Positions 1 to 8,828 of a DNA stretch of 64,000 nt are shown in pieces. This DNA is from Gemmatimonadota bacterium (GTDB lineage: Bacteria; Gemmatimonadota; Gemmatimonadetes; Longimicrobiales; Gaopeijiaceae). The notes under the pieces are model-generated. The model made no database searches. It was given only the letters and a program-made list of their open reading frames with translations, and was not told where the DNA came from. The translations under genes and the position numbers were made by a program. The first letter of the stretch is position 1. Each line of letters begins with the position of its first letter. The stretch is taken from assembly GCA_022825135.1 (NCBI GenBank), contig JAJDYN010000023.1, forward strand, positions 1 through 64,000. The letters run 5' to 3'.

Positions 1-184
1 GTCGCCTGCGCCATGCTCAGAAACCAGACCTGCTACCGGCCCGGACAACTTGCAGAAGATCATGCGGCCTGATCTCATCCATCGTCGCGGGGTTACAGCC
101 CCGCTTCAGGAAGTGTTGAAAAATGGTGGGGAGTCCCCCACAGGACCCCGGCGAGCACGGCCCCAGCCACCTGAGGAGGAATCC

Positions 185-559
185 GTGACAGCGCTCACCG
201 CCCGCGAAATGGACGTCATGTCGGTCTTGTGGGACCTGGGATCCGGCACGGTGGCGGAAGTCGTCGCCCGGCTGGACGACGACCTGGCCTACACCACCGT
301 GCTCACGGTTCTGCGCATCCTGGAGTCGAAGGGCCTCGTCGGCCACGAGAGGGAGGGGCGGGCGCACCGCTACCATCCGCTGCTCGAGCGCCGGGAGGCC
401 GGCCGGTCGGTGCTCGACCGGCTCCGCGAGAAGGTCTATTCAGGGTCCACCGAGATGCTCGTGGCCAACCTGGTCTCCGACGAACGCCTGTCCGCGCAGA
501 CCATCAGGCGCCTGCGCAAGCTGCTTGACGAGCGACTCGAGAAGGAGGAGCGACGATGA
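185..559 (+). CDS. BlaI/MecI/CopY-family transcriptional repressor
   Basis: A 124-residue winged-helix repressor of the BlaI/MecI type, which normally dimerises on operator DNA and is inactivated when its partner M56 protein senses a signal. The N-terminal half reads as the expected helix-turn-helix (EMDVMSVLW, then TVLTVLRILESKGLV and HEREGRAHRY for the wing), and the C-terminal half is a dimerisation helix pair rich in Leu and Arg. I chose the GTG at 185 because GAGGAGGA lies 4 nt upstream and the family usually starts just before ALTxREMDVM; an ATG at 50 would add 45 atypical residues. The stop overlaps the next ATG by 4 nt (ATGA), so it is translationally coupled to the M56 gene. That pairing is the classic BlaI-BlaR1 arrangement. 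Signal and targets are unknown, and no beta-lactamase is nearby. Confidence 0.92.
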   Translation: MTALTAREMDVMSVLWDLGSGTVAEVVARLDDDLAYTTVLTVLRILESKGLVGHEREGRAHRYHPLLERREAGRSVLDRLREKVYSGSTEMLVANLVSDERLSAQTIRRLRKLLDERLEKEERR

Positions 560-3003
560 TTGCCGCATGGATGCTCTGGTCGGCCGGCATCGGCGTGCTG
601 TTCCTGGTTGCGGGCCTTGCGGCCGAGAGGCTCCTCACCGTCTACGGCCGCCCGACGCGATGGGTCTGGATCGTCGCCGGAGCAGCGACGACGGCGTTGT
701 CGGTGCTGCGGATTCCGGGAGTCCAACCGGAACAGGCGGTTCCTCCACCGGGCTACGCGCCCCCACTGCTGGAGCCGCTGGCGGTGACGGTCGCCCGCGA
801 TTCGATGCTCCGCTCCTTCGACGATCTCCTCGTGCTGGGCTGGGTGGTGCTCTCCTCCCTGCTCGTGGTGACGGTGCTGTTCGCCTTCGCGCGCCTGGTT
901 CGAGAGGGAAGGTCGTGGCAGCCCGGTTCCCTGGGCCGTCGCACCGTGCTCTGGTCGCGGGATACCGGCCCGACCATCGTCGGCCTCCTGCGGCCCCGCG
1001 TCGTCCTGCCCGCGTGGGTGCGCGCAATCGGCCACAGGGAGCAGGAACTGATCCTCGCGCACGAAGAGGAACACATCCGCGCCGGGGACTCCCGGCTTCG
1101 CTTCCTGATGACGCTGCCCCTGTTCGTCTTTCCCTGGAATCCCGCCCTCTGGCTCCAGCGCCATCGCCTGAATCTCGCCGTCGAACTGGACTGCGACCGG
1201 AGGGTGATGCATCGGCTGCCCGGACACCGGCACGCCTACGGGAACCTGCTGCTGCGCGTCGGCGCCGGACGCAACGGGCTGCATCGTCTGGCGCTCGTGT
1301 CGCTGTCCGAGGGGCGGTCGCAACTCGAGCGCCGCATCCGCGGGCTGGTGGAGAGGATGCCGCGCGCGCGACGCATCCAGGCATCGCTTCTCGTGCTGGG
1401 CGCCGCAGCCGTCGTGACGCTGGCGGTCCTGTTCCCGCGCATTCGCGGAGAGGATGCACCCGCTCCGGACGAGTTGGTCGACCTGATGGCGGAACCGACC
1501 TTCACGCCCTACACGGTGCGTCCGGATCTCGTGAATGAGGCGCAGGTGCAGCAGGCCCTGGAAGACGAGTATCCTCCGGCGCTGCGGGACGAGGGCATTG
1601 GGGGGAGGGCCGTCGTCCACTTCTTCATCGACACCGAGGGCGTAGTGCAGAGGGTTCTCCTGGCCCGGACGTCCGGTCACGAAGCGCTCGACTCGGCGGC
1701 CCTGCGGGTCGCCCGTATATTCCGGTTCACCCCCGCGCTCGACATGGACGAAATCGTCCCGGCGTGGATCGCCATCCCGATCACGTTCGGCACGGTGGAT
1801 GAAGCCGCCGACAGTTCCCGGGCGGAGGCCGAGAGGGAGTTGTTCGAAGCGATGCGCCGCCTCCGAGACGAGTTGCGGGCGGATACCGCCTCTGCTGCGG
1901 ATTCCAGCGCCTTTCTGGAAGCAATGAACCGACTTCGCGAAGAGATGGAACGTGCTGGCGAAGAGCCGGAACGCGCTGACGACCAGGTCGCCGCAGGCGA
2001 ATCCGGCAGCCCGACCGAAGCATCCCTGGCGGACGCGCCGACCTTTACCCCCTACACGGTGCGTCCCGACCTGGTGAACGAGCGGGAGGTGCAGCGGGCC
2101 CTTGAGAGAGAATACCCCCCGATGGTGAGGGACGCGGGAATCGGGGGGACTGTTAACGTGTACTTCTTCATCGACACCGAGGGCGTAGTGCAACAGGTCC
2201 TAGTCGCCCAGCCCTCCGGCCACCAGGCGCTCGACGAGGCCGCCTTGCGGGTTGCCCGCGTCTTCAGGTTCACCCCGGCGCTCAACGAGGATGAGGTGGT
2301 GCCCGTGTGGATCACCATCCCGATCACGTTCCAGACCCGTGAGTTACGCGACGACCTGCGGTTGGCGGCGCGTCAGACGCGCGATGCCCAGGCGCAAGCC
2401 GCCGATCAGCAAGTCCGGGTGGCCGCCCCGTCGGAACTTCCGCCGGCAGACCTGGGGCGCGAGCCGATGACTCCTCGCTACACGGTGCGACCCGACCTGG
2501 CCCCTCGGGAGGTCCGGCGGGCCCTCGAGAGAGAGTACCCTCCGGGTCACGCAACGCTCGACGAGGCTGCCCTTCGGGTTGCGAACGTGTTCCAGTTCAC
2601 GCCCGCGCTCAACCTGGACGAACCCGCGCCCGGCGCCCCCGTGGCCGACACCCCGACCGCCACGCCCTACACGGTACCGCCCAACCTCATCAACGAAGAA
2701 GAGGTCCAGCAGGCAATCGACGACGAGTACCCTCCGCTGCTTCGGGATGCGCGGATCGGCGGGACGGTCCACGTGCAGATCTTCGTCGACGTGGCAGGTG
2801 TGGTGCAGAACGCCGTCGTTGGCCGGTCGTCAGGCCACGATCCGCTCGACGAAGCAGCTCTCCGCGCCGCCCGCGTCATGCGATTCACACCGGCGCTGGA
2901 CGTGGACGAGCTCGTGCCGGTCTGGATCGCCATCCCGATCACGTTCATCGCTGACGGCAGGATGTACAGAATGGCCGAGGGCGATATCTCGCGAAGCCCG
3001 TAA
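556..3003 (+). CDS. BlaR1-like M56 metallopeptidase with four TonB C-terminal repeats
   Basis: An 815-residue membrane protein. Hydrophobic segments lie near residues 5-22, 36-52, 90-112 and 275-293. The M56 zinc motif HEEEH is at residues 169-173, as in BlaR1/MecR1 peptidases that cleave or relieve a BlaI repressor. In place of a penicillin-binding sensor domain, the periplasmic part carries repeated TonB C-terminal-like domains starting near residues 315, 496, 638 and 701. Each opens with a TPYTVRPDLVNE-like motif and ends in FRFTPAL...VPVWIAIPITF. The third copy lacks its middle. A charged linker (about 409-495) separates the first two. It forms an operon with the upstream repressor. M56-TonB fusions are common in Gemmatimonadota and Acidobacteriota; four copies is on the high side. 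The ligand, and whether the repeats energise transport or act as a sensor, are unknown. Confidence 0.88.
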   Translation: MIAAWMLWSAGIGVLFLVAGLAAERLLTVYGRPTRWVWIVAGAATTALSVLRIPGVQPEQAVPPPGYAPPLLEPLAVTVARDSMLRSFDDLLVLGWVVLSSLLVVTVLFAFARLVREGRSWQPGSLGRRTVLWSRDTGPTIVGLLRPRVVLPAWVRAIGHREQELILAHEEEHIRAGDSRLRFLMTLPLFVFPWNPALWLQRHRLNLAVELDCDRRVMHRLPGHRHAYGNLLLRVGAGRNGLHRLALVSLSEGRSQLERRIRGLVERMPRARRIQASLLVLGAAAVVTLAVLFPRIRGEDAPAPDELVDLMAEPTFTPYTVRPDLVNEAQVQQALEDEYPPALRDEGIGGRAVVHFFIDTEGVVQRVLLARTSGHEALDSAALRVARIFRFTPALDMDEIVPAWIAIPITFGTVDEAADSSRAEAERELFEAMRRLRDELRADTASAADSSAFLEAMNRLREEMERAGEEPERADDQVAAGESGSPTEASLADAPTFTPYTVRPDLVNEREVQRALEREYPPMVRDAGIGGTVNVYFFIDTEGVVQQVLVAQPSGHQALDEAALRVARVFRFTPALNEDEVVPVWITIPITFQTRELRDDLRLAARQTRDAQAQAADQQVRVAAPSELPPADLGREPMTPRYTVRPDLAPREVRRALEREYPPGHATLDEAALRVANVFQFTPALNLDEPAPGAPVADTPTATPYTVPPNLINEEEVQQAIDDEYPPLLRDARIGGTVHVQIFVDVAGVVQNAVVGRSSGHDPLDEAALRAARVMRFTPALDVDELVPVWIAIPITFIADGRMYRMAEGDISRSP
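1498..2952 (+). repeat. Tandem TonB-C domain-coding repeats (4 copies, third internally deleted)
   Basis: Four in-frame copies of an approximately 300-nt unit begin at 1498, 2041, 2467 and 2656. Copies 1, 2 and 4 each encode about 98 residues; copy 3 jumps from EREYPPG straight to HATLDEAALRVANVFQFTPAL and misses the roughly 30 residues between, including the IGGTV...FIDTEGVVQ strand pair. The copies are similar at DNA level (for example CCCTACACGGT near each start), which suggests duplication within the gene followed by deletion in copy 3. Confidence 0.85.
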
Positions 3004-3055
3004 CATCCGGAACGACAACCATCTCCGGGTTGTCGGCACTCAGGATTGGAACCGA

Positions 3056-3128
3056 CTGGGGCGGGAGGGCTCGAACCTCCAACCTCCTGGTTAACAGCCA
3101 GGCGCTCTGCCTATTGAGCTACACCCCA
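3056..3128 (-). tRNA. tRNA-Asn (GTT)
   Basis: Read on the minus strand, a 73-nt cloverleaf: acceptor TGGGGTG pairs with CGCCCCA (one G-T pair), the anticodon stem CCTGG/CCAGG encloses loop CTGTTAA with anticodon GTT, and the T arm contains GGTTCGAGCC. The discriminator base is G. The 3' CCA is not encoded, so it must be added by tRNA nucleotidyltransferase. It sits alone between two plus-strand protein genes. The rest of the 3004-3351 gap (about 220 bp from 3129) shows nothing I can assign. Confidence 0.97.
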
Positions 3129-3351
3129 CTAGGACCGGCATCCAGATGTGGCGCGCCCCCGGAAAGCCGGGGTCGGCGCAACTGCAAACGAAGCCATTTC
3201 GGGCCCCGCGTGTCAACACTGCTTCCCGGCTGCGTGTCCAAGGAGTTAGGTTACCGGGCTTGCGCCCGCACGGCGTTATACCGTCCCGGGGCGGCGTTCG
3301 CCGCGTCATTTTGCCACAAGCCAGGTGTGATCCGAGAGGGGCTCATCTCCA

Positions 3352-5784
3352 ATGATTCTCAAGCTGCTCGCCGTACAGGCCATTCTCGCGCCTGCCCAGG
3401 GCGACGTGCCCGAGCGCCCACCCGCGGTCGCCGAATACGACGGCGCCGCAGGACAGCTCGAGATCGTGACGCCGCGGCTTGAAGACCCGGACATCAACAT
3501 CGACGGCAGGCTCGACGACGCAGCCTGGGAAGGCGCGGCCCTGCTGCGCAACTTCAGCCAGTACGATCCGGTCGAAGGCATCCCCGCGGTGCAGCCGACC
3601 GAAGCGCTGGTCCTGGTCAGCGACGAAGCCATCTACTTCGGGGTTCGCGCCTGGGACAGCGATCCGGGTGGGGTTCGCGCTTCCCTCAGCGAACGTGACA
3701 GCTGGGGCCGGGCCGACGACTACATCCGCGTCGTGCTCGACACCTTCAACGACCGGCGGCGCGCCTACAATTTCATGGTCAACGCCTACGGCGTGCAGCA
3801 GGACGGCATCTGGGTCGAGGGCGGTCAGGGCGGAGGCGGTGGCGGCCGGGGTGGCCGCGGCGGCGGCGGTGGTGGGGGTGGCGGACGCCGGGGCGGCGGA
3901 TTCGGGCCTCCGCCGGTGGACTACAACCCGGACTTCATCTGGGAGTCGGATGGCCGCCTTGACGACCAGGGGTACACCGTCGAGATGCGCATCCCGTTCA
4001 AGAGCATTCGCTTCCAGAACGTGCCCCTGCAGTCGTGGGGCATCAACATCATGCGCCGGGTGCAGCGCACCGGCTATCAGCAATCGTGGGCGCCGCTCAC
4101 GCGCGACCGGGCCAACCAGCTCGAGCAGTCCGGCACGCTGGACGAACTTCAGGATCTGGATCCCGGCCTGTTCCTCGAAATCAATCCGGTCGCGACCGGC
4201 AAGCGCCTGGGCGCATACGACTCCGACGCGGACGTCTTCCGGCACGACGATCCCGCCGGCGACTTCGGCTTCTACACGACCTACGGGCTTACCTCCAACC
4301 TGACGCTCGACGGGACCTACAACCCGGACTTCAGCCAGGTGGAAGCCGACGCGGGCCAGATCGCGGTCAACGAGCGCTTCGCCCTCTTCTTCCCCGAGAA
4401 GCGTCCGTTCTTCCTCGAGGGAATGGACATCTTCCAGCTGCCCAAGCAGCTCGTCTACACCCGTTCGGTCGTGGATCCGATCGCGGGCGCGAAGATCACC
4501 GGGAAGGTGGGGAGCTTCAACGTCGGCTACATGGGCGCGGTCGACCAGGTCTCCTCGGACCTTTCCGCCAACGACGCCGTCGTGAACCTCGTGCGTCTGC
4601 GCCGCGACCTCGGAACCAGTTCGACCTTCGGGCTGACCTACACCGACCGAACCCGTTCCACCGACGTCTTCAACCGCGTCATGAGCGCCGACTCGCGCCT
4701 GGTGATGGGAGGCCGCTACACCTTGCAGCTCATTGGGGCGGGCAGTGTCCGGGGCCTGAGCGAGGGCGGCTCGGAATGGGGTTCGCTGACCTCCGCCAGC
4801 TTCGCGCGCACCGGACGGACCTTCTCGTTCAACGGCGAGTTCGAGAACATCGAACCCGCGTTCGAAGCCGCCAGCGGGTTCATCCGGCGGGTGGGGCTGA
4901 CGCAGATGCAGGGGAACGTCTCGCTCAACAGCATCGGGCGTCCGGGGGATCTGATCGAGCGCTGGGGGCCGTCGCTCTCCGTTCGCACGCTCTGGGACCA
5001 CGACACCTTCTGGGCCGGCGGCAAGACCGAGGAGAGCGAAATCCGGCTAACGGGCACGGCCTCCTTCCGCAACAACATCACCCTGTTCCTGACCGGCACG
5101 CGCACCGACTTCTTCTTCCCCGCGAGCGATTACGGCGGGCTCTTCACGCGCGAGCCATCGGACATGCTGGCCCCGCTCTCCGTGAGCCAGTCGCATTTCG
5201 AGGGCCTGTACGGAGCCAGCCTCTTCCTGATGGCCAGCTCCTGGAGCAAGGTGCGCGGCAACATCCGCTTCAGCTGGGGGGAGACGCCCCTGTTCTATCG
5301 GACACTTGACGTGCCCATCGAGACCGCGGAGCAATACTCCGGCAGCGTGAGCCTGAACCTCTATCCCTTCACTTCCCTGCAGGCCGAGGTCGGGGTCAAC
5401 CACGAGACGCTCATCCGCAAGCGCGGCGGAAGCCGCTATTCGTCGGCCACGATTCCGCGCATCAGGGCCCAGTATCAGTTCACCAAGGCGCTCTTCCTGC
5501 GGAGCATCGTCGAGTACGCCCACCGCGATCAGGAGCCGCTGCTGAACCCGGTAAGCGGACTTCCGCTCGAGTACTGTTCCGACGACGCATGCAGCGCGCT
5601 GTCGACGTCCATTGGACACGATGTCCACGTCGAGGTGCTGCTCAGCTACGAGCCTTCACCGGGCACGGTGATGTACGTCGGCTACTCGCGGGAGATGGAG
5701 GACACGGGCGCCTTCCGATTCCAGCGGATGAGGCCCCAGGCGGACGGACTGTTCGCGAAGGTGAGCTACCGGTTCCGGCTATAA
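3352..5784 (+). CDS. DUF5916 / CBM9-like outer-membrane-associated protein
   Basis: An 810-residue secreted protein. After a short hydrophobic N-terminus (MILKLLAVQAILAPAQ) comes a carbohydrate-binding family 9-like beta-sandwich (about 40-240; INIDGRLDDAAWEGA and VEMRIPFKSIRF are typical). The C-terminal DUF5916 region has many alternating aromatic/polar strands and ends in YRFRL, as expected for an outer-membrane beta-barrel. FFPEKRPFFLEG and YNPDFSQVEAD are motifs of this family. A low-complexity Gly/Arg stretch at about 161-187 interrupts the CBM9-like fold. GAGAGGGG lies about 10 nt before the ATG. It appears monocistronic. Members are abundant in Gemmatimonadota, Acidobacteriota and Bacteroidota; the substrate is not known, and some are annotated as hydrolases without proof. 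Confidence 0.85.
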   Translation: MILKLLAVQAILAPAQGDVPERPPAVAEYDGAAGQLEIVTPRLEDPDINIDGRLDDAAWEGAALLRNFSQYDPVEGIPAVQPTEALVLVSDEAIYFGVRAWDSDPGGVRASLSERDSWGRADDYIRVVLDTFNDRRRAYNFMVNAYGVQQDGIWVEGGQGGGGGGRGGRGGGGGGGGGRRGGGFGPPPVDYNPDFIWESDGRLDDQGYTVEMRIPFKSIRFQNVPLQSWGINIMRRVQRTGYQQSWAPLTRDRANQLEQSGTLDELQDLDPGLFLEINPVATGKRLGAYDSDADVFRHDDPAGDFGFYTTYGLTSNLTLDGTYNPDFSQVEADAGQIAVNERFALFFPEKRPFFLEGMDIFQLPKQLVYTRSVVDPIAGAKITGKVGSFNVGYMGAVDQVSSDLSANDAVVNLVRLRRDLGTSSTFGLTYTDRTRSTDVFNRVMSADSRLVMGGRYTLQLIGAGSVRGLSEGGSEWGSLTSASFARTGRTFSFNGEFENIEPAFEAASGFIRRVGLTQMQGNVSLNSIGRPGDLIERWGPSLSVRTLWDHDTFWAGGKTEESEIRLTGTASFRNNITLFLTGTRTDFFFPASDYGGLFTREPSDMLAPLSVSQSHFEGLYGASLFLMASSWSKVRGNIRFSWGETPLFYRTLDVPIETAEQYSGSVSLNLYPFTSLQAEVGVNHETLIRKRGGSRYSSATIPRIRAQYQFTKALFLRSIVEYAHRDQEPLLNPVSGLPLEYCSDDACSALSTSIGHDVHVEVLLSYEPSPGTVMYVGYSREMEDTGAFRFQRMRPQADGLFAKVSYRFRL

Positions 5785-5866
5785 CGTTGTCGTCGTTGCC
5801 CCTTCGAGATCGGCACCCGAGCATCCGCGCGGTCGGGACCGGAGGCGAGGCACGAGCGCGAAGCCG

Positions 5867-6061
5867 TTATTTTCGTTCCAGCACCGCGGTGCGCCGGCAT
5901 CGCTCGCACATCAACCAGACGCGGTCGCGCACGTACGAGACATCGGAACGTGGACGCACATCGCGCCGAACCATCGATGACAGGCACCTGGGGCAAAGAA
6001 GCGGCTCGCCGCCGTCCAGGCGCTCCTTGAGGAGGCGCTCTTCCCCGGGTGTGAAATTCAT
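5867..6061 (-). CDS. Small zinc-ribbon protein
   Basis: A 64-residue protein with two CxxC knuckles (CPRC near residue 23 and CERC near 53) separated by a basic stretch, giving a treble-clef or zinc-ribbon fold. The N-terminus (MNFTPGEERLLKERL) is amphipathic. It could bind nucleic acid or another protein. It is divergent from infA, 87 bp away. The start is the ATG at 6061 and upstream SD support is weak, so a somewhat longer protein is possible. The gene is short but the paired cysteines make it credible. No specific function can be given. Confidence 0.55.
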   Translation of the reverse strand: MNFTPGEERLLKERLDGGEPLLCPRCLSSMVRRDVRPRSDVSYVRDRVWLMCERCRRTAVLERK

Positions 6062-6148
6062 GGCGGCCCAGTTCCCTTTCGCGGCAGGCGTCGCGTCACG
6101 GGGTTTGGCTGAAGCGCCGTCCCCTTTGCCACGATAAGAGGCCCGCTC

Positions 6149-6364
6149 TTGGCGAAACAGGCGATCGAAATCGAAGGAACCGTAGTCGAAGTTCTCCCCA
6201 ACGCCACGTTCCGTGTCCGTCTCGAGAACGGACACCAGATCCACGCATACCTCTCCGGCAAGATGCGCCAGCACTACATCCGCGTGCTGGAAGGCGACCG
6301 GGTCAAGTGCGAGATGTCTCCCTACGACCTTTCGAAGGGCCGCATCACCTATCGGTACAAGTAG
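6149..6364 (+). CDS. infA: Translation initiation factor IF-1
   Basis: A 71-residue OB-fold protein that binds the ribosomal A site during initiation alongside IF-2 and IF-3. The core [35 protein letters not shown] and [15 protein letters not shown] is diagnostic for IF-1, and the length is normal. The start codon is TTG, supported by AAGAGG 7 nt upstream; no in-frame ATG exists at the right place. Unlike many genomes it is not beside secY, rpmJ or rpsM, but stands alone between a zinc-ribbon gene and a sigma-54 activator. Confidence 0.97.
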   Translation: MAKQAIEIEGTVVEVLPNATFRVRLENGHQIHAYLSGKMRQHYIRVLEGDRVKCEMSPYDLSKGRITYRYK

Positions 6365-6541
6365 TTCCGCCGCATGTCCCGGGGCAGTCCGCTCCGCACG
6401 TCCTGAAGCAGTATCCTTCCCGACTCCGTCCGCACGGAAGCCCCGGGTCATCCCCCCCTGCCATCCCAACGCCCGCCCCGATGGGCGAGCTTTGTGGCGG
6501 CACGACAGCGTAGTGCACCGAATGGCGCGCCTTGGGGGACG

Positions 6542-7345
6542 ATGCTCGGTATCGCGCAAAGCATCAAGCGGGAACTGCTGGGGGAGAGCGCGCAGATGGA
6601 GCGTGTCCGACACCTGATCGCGCGCGCTGCGGACGTGGACGCTCCGGTGCTCATCACAGGAGAGACCGGGACCGGCAAGAGCCTTGCCGCGCGGCTCATC
6701 CACGCGCACAGCGCGCGCCGGGGCGCCCCGCTGGTACCCGTCAACTGCGCCGGAATCCCGGAAGGCCTGTTCGAGAGCGAGTTCTTCGGTCATCGCCGGG
6801 GCGCGTTCACCGGCGCCGTGGAGAGCAGGCGCGGGCTCTTCGAGGTTGCGGATGGCGGCACCCTCTTTCTGGACGAAATCGGGGAACTTCCGCCACCGCA
6901 GCAGGCGAAGCTGCTGACCGTGCTGGAGGACCGCGAGGTGCGCCGCGTAGGAGATGAACGGCTTCGCTCCCTGGACGTGCGGGTCGTCTGCGCGACCTCG
7001 CGGGATCTGTCGAAGGCGGTGCCGGCCGGCGGCTTCCGAGCCGATCTGTTCCACCGCATCGCCGTGATCCGCATCGCTCTCGCGCCCCTGCGGGAGCGGC
7101 CCGGGGACATCCCCGTGCTGGCGCACATGCTCCTCCAGCGGCTGATCGAGAGGTACGGCGTGCGCACGAAGACGCTGCCGGTTCGCGTCGAGGAGATCCT
7201 GGTGGAGTATGCCTGGCCCGGAAACGTGCGCGAGCTGGGGCACGTGCTCGAGGCGGCCGCCATCTGCAACACCCGGAAGCGGATTTCCGCGAGCGGCGTG
7301 GAAGAGGTGATCCGGTCGCAACCCGGGCGCGCGCATGGCGCCTGA
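6542..7345 (+). CDS. Sigma-54 activator AAA+ domain protein lacking DNA-binding domain
   Basis: A 267-residue AAA+ ATPase of the sigma-54 enhancer-binding-protein type. Visible motifs: Walker A GETGTGKS (residues 40-47), the sigma-54-contacting GAFTGA loop (87-92), Walker [11 protein letters not shown] and the sensor region [12 protein letters not shown] and [15 protein letters not shown]. There is no N-terminal receiver or other sensor domain. After the lid helices the protein stops at about residue 267, where a Fis-type HTH would normally follow, so DNA binding at an enhancer is not apparent. It may act from solution or through a partner. GTG at 6494 is an alternative start giving 283 residues. 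No rpoN or histidine kinase is nearby. Confidence 0.85.
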   Translation: MLGIAQSIKRELLGESAQMERVRHLIARAADVDAPVLITGETGTGKSLAARLIHAHSARRGAPLVPVNCAGIPEGLFESEFFGHRRGAFTGAVESRRGLFEVADGGTLFLDEIGELPPPQQAKLLTVLEDREVRRVGDERLRSLDVRVVCATSRDLSKAVPAGGFRADLFHRIAVIRIALAPLRERPGDIPVLAHMLLQRLIERYGVRTKTLPVRVEEILVEYAWPGNVRELGHVLEAAAICNTRKRISASGVEEVIRSQPGRAHGA

Positions 7346-7412
7346 CACTCCGCCATGGGCGGGCCAGGGTACAGTCATCGCCCGGCACTGCCCCGGCGCC
7401 GGCCTCGTCGGA

Positions 7413-7427
7413 CAACACCGGGTGTTG
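7413..7427. promoter_or_regulatory. Short palindrome upstream of the M28 peptidase
   Basis: CAACACC-G-GGTGTTG, two perfect 7-nt arms around one base, lies about 97 bp before the M28 peptidase start and about 70 bp after the sigma-54 activator stop. TTGCAA with TACCGT 17 bp later follows directly and could be a weak promoter. A short palindrome of this kind can occur by chance in GC-rich DNA, so this is tentative. Confidence 0.2.
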
Positions 7428-7523
7428 CAATGGCTACGGCGCAGATCTACCGTATCCGGTGCCATGTCTGCCAGTTCAGCGCCGGTCGGCGTGAAGTCGT
7501 CCAGTCAGCCCGCGGAGGTCTCG

Positions 7524-8816
7524 ATGGGTAGGGGTATTCCAGCAGTCGCCGTTCCGGTTCTCTGGTTGTTCGCTGCGTTTCTCGTTTCCGGCGCGGGTTC
7601 CGCGCCGGTCGAAGCGCAACAGCCGGGTGGGCAGGAAGCCGATGATCCCGTTCGCGAACTCGTCTCGCGCCTCACCCTGGACGAGTACAAGGCCACGCTC
7701 AAGGGGCTCACCCGGTTCGGCGACCGCCGTCAGGGCACGCAGCGCAACCGCGACGCCGTGGACTGGATCGAGGCCACCCTTCAGGACTTCGGCTGCACCA
7801 CCACCGAGCGCGTCCACTACCAGTATCCGCCCGCGGGCGCGCAGCCTCGACGTTCCTTCGCCGACCCTCTGTCGCCCCGGCCGCCTCCGCCTCCGCCCAA
7901 CGAGAATACGGGCACCCCGACCGGAGGCGACGTCGGCCGGCGCGGCCCCGGTCCCGGAGGCAGCGTCATCTTCGGCTACCGGGCCCGCACGGGCGTGAAC
8001 CGCGACCCGATGGCGCAGCCCGACGAGCGCATCCGCGAGCTGAACCGCGAGGAGCCGGTGGACGGGGACCGGTCGCAGGTCTTCTGCACCAAGGTGGGCG
8101 CGACACGTCCCGACGAGATGTACATCCTCGGAGCGCACATGGATGGGCACGGGGTCAACGAAGCAGTGGACGACGACGGTTCCGGGACCGCCCTGGTGAT
8201 GGAGCTCGCGCGCATCTTCAGCTCCCCGGACGTCGAGACCGAGCGCTCGATCCGCTTCGTGCTCTGGAACAACGAGGAGACCGGCCTGAACGGCGCGCGC
8301 GCATACGTGGAGCAGCGCGAGGCGCTGCAGGGCGTCGAGGATCCGCCGGGGTCCGGCAGGTATCCAGAGCCGGGGTGGCTCGGGATGATCCAGCACGACA
8401 TGATGCTCTGGGACCACGGCGCTCCCGGCCCCGACGGACGTGTAAGCCGGGATCAACGCCCCGAGGCCGACGTCAACATCGAGTTCCAGTCCAACGCCGA
8501 GCTGGCCACCGAGGCCATGGAGCTGGCGTTTTTCTTCAAGGCCGCCAACGAGCAGTACGCGACCGACTATCCCGCCACCGTCGGTCCGCACATGACCAAC
8601 ACCGACTCGACGCCCTTCATGCACCTCACTCCCGCGATCAGCCTGCGCGAGAACGAGAGGGGGGCGCAGGTGGGCGCCGGCTGGAACCCGAACTGGCACC
8701 AGCCGACCGACGTGTGGACCACCTACACCGACGACGACTTCCGCCTCGGCCTGAACGCCGCCCAGACCACGCTCGCGGCGATTGCGCAGCTGGTAGGCGC
8801 GACTGTCGAACGGTAG
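7524..8816 (+). CDS. Secreted M28-family zinc aminopeptidase
   Basis: A 430-residue exported metallopeptidase of the M28 (PA-less aminopeptidase) type, cleaving N-terminal residues from peptides with two zinc ions. A Sec signal peptide spans about residues 1-32 (hydrophobic PVLWLFAAFLVSGAGSA, cleavage near VEA). Metal ligands are recognisable: HMDGH (His205, Asp207), DDDGSGTAL, NNEETGL (catalytic Glu pair), QHDMM and a C-terminal H in NWHQPTD. A Pro-rich insert (RPPPPPPNE) is a flexible linker. The ATG at 7524 is chosen because GGAGG lies 5 nt upstream and it immediately precedes the signal peptide; an upstream in-frame start would bury the signal. It is followed 12 bp later by the cytochrome/monooxygenase-like gene, probably one transcript. 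Confidence 0.88.
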   Translation: MGRGIPAVAVPVLWLFAAFLVSGAGSAPVEAQQPGGQEADDPVRELVSRLTLDEYKATLKGLTRFGDRRQGTQRNRDAVDWIEATLQDFGCTTTERVHYQYPPAGAQPRRSFADPLSPRPPPPPPNENTGTPTGGDVGRRGPGPGGSVIFGYRARTGVNRDPMAQPDERIRELNREEPVDGDRSQVFCTKVGATRPDEMYILGAHMDGHGVNEAVDDDGSGTALVMELARIFSSPDVETERSIRFVLWNNEETGLNGARAYVEQREALQGVEDPPGSGRYPEPGWLGMIQHDMMLWDHGAPGPDGRVSRDQRPEADVNIEFQSNAELATEAMELAFFFKAANEQYATDYPATVGPHMTNTDSTPFMHLTPAISLRENERGAQVGAGWNPNWHQPTDVWTTYTDDDFRLGLNAAQTTLAAIAQLVGATVER

Positions 8817-8828
8817 GAAGGAGCGACC

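Noticed and set aside
90..108. Small GCGGGG/CCCCGC hairpin upstream of the BlaI-type gene
   Set aside because: Six-bp GC arms are common by chance in this genome, and it does not resemble the TACA-N-TGTA operator of BlaI.
436..2193. Minus-strand 585-aa open frame opposite the M56 gene
   Set aside because: Shadow of the GC-rich plus-strand gene; low-complexity Arg/His/Gly content, no start signal and no family motif.
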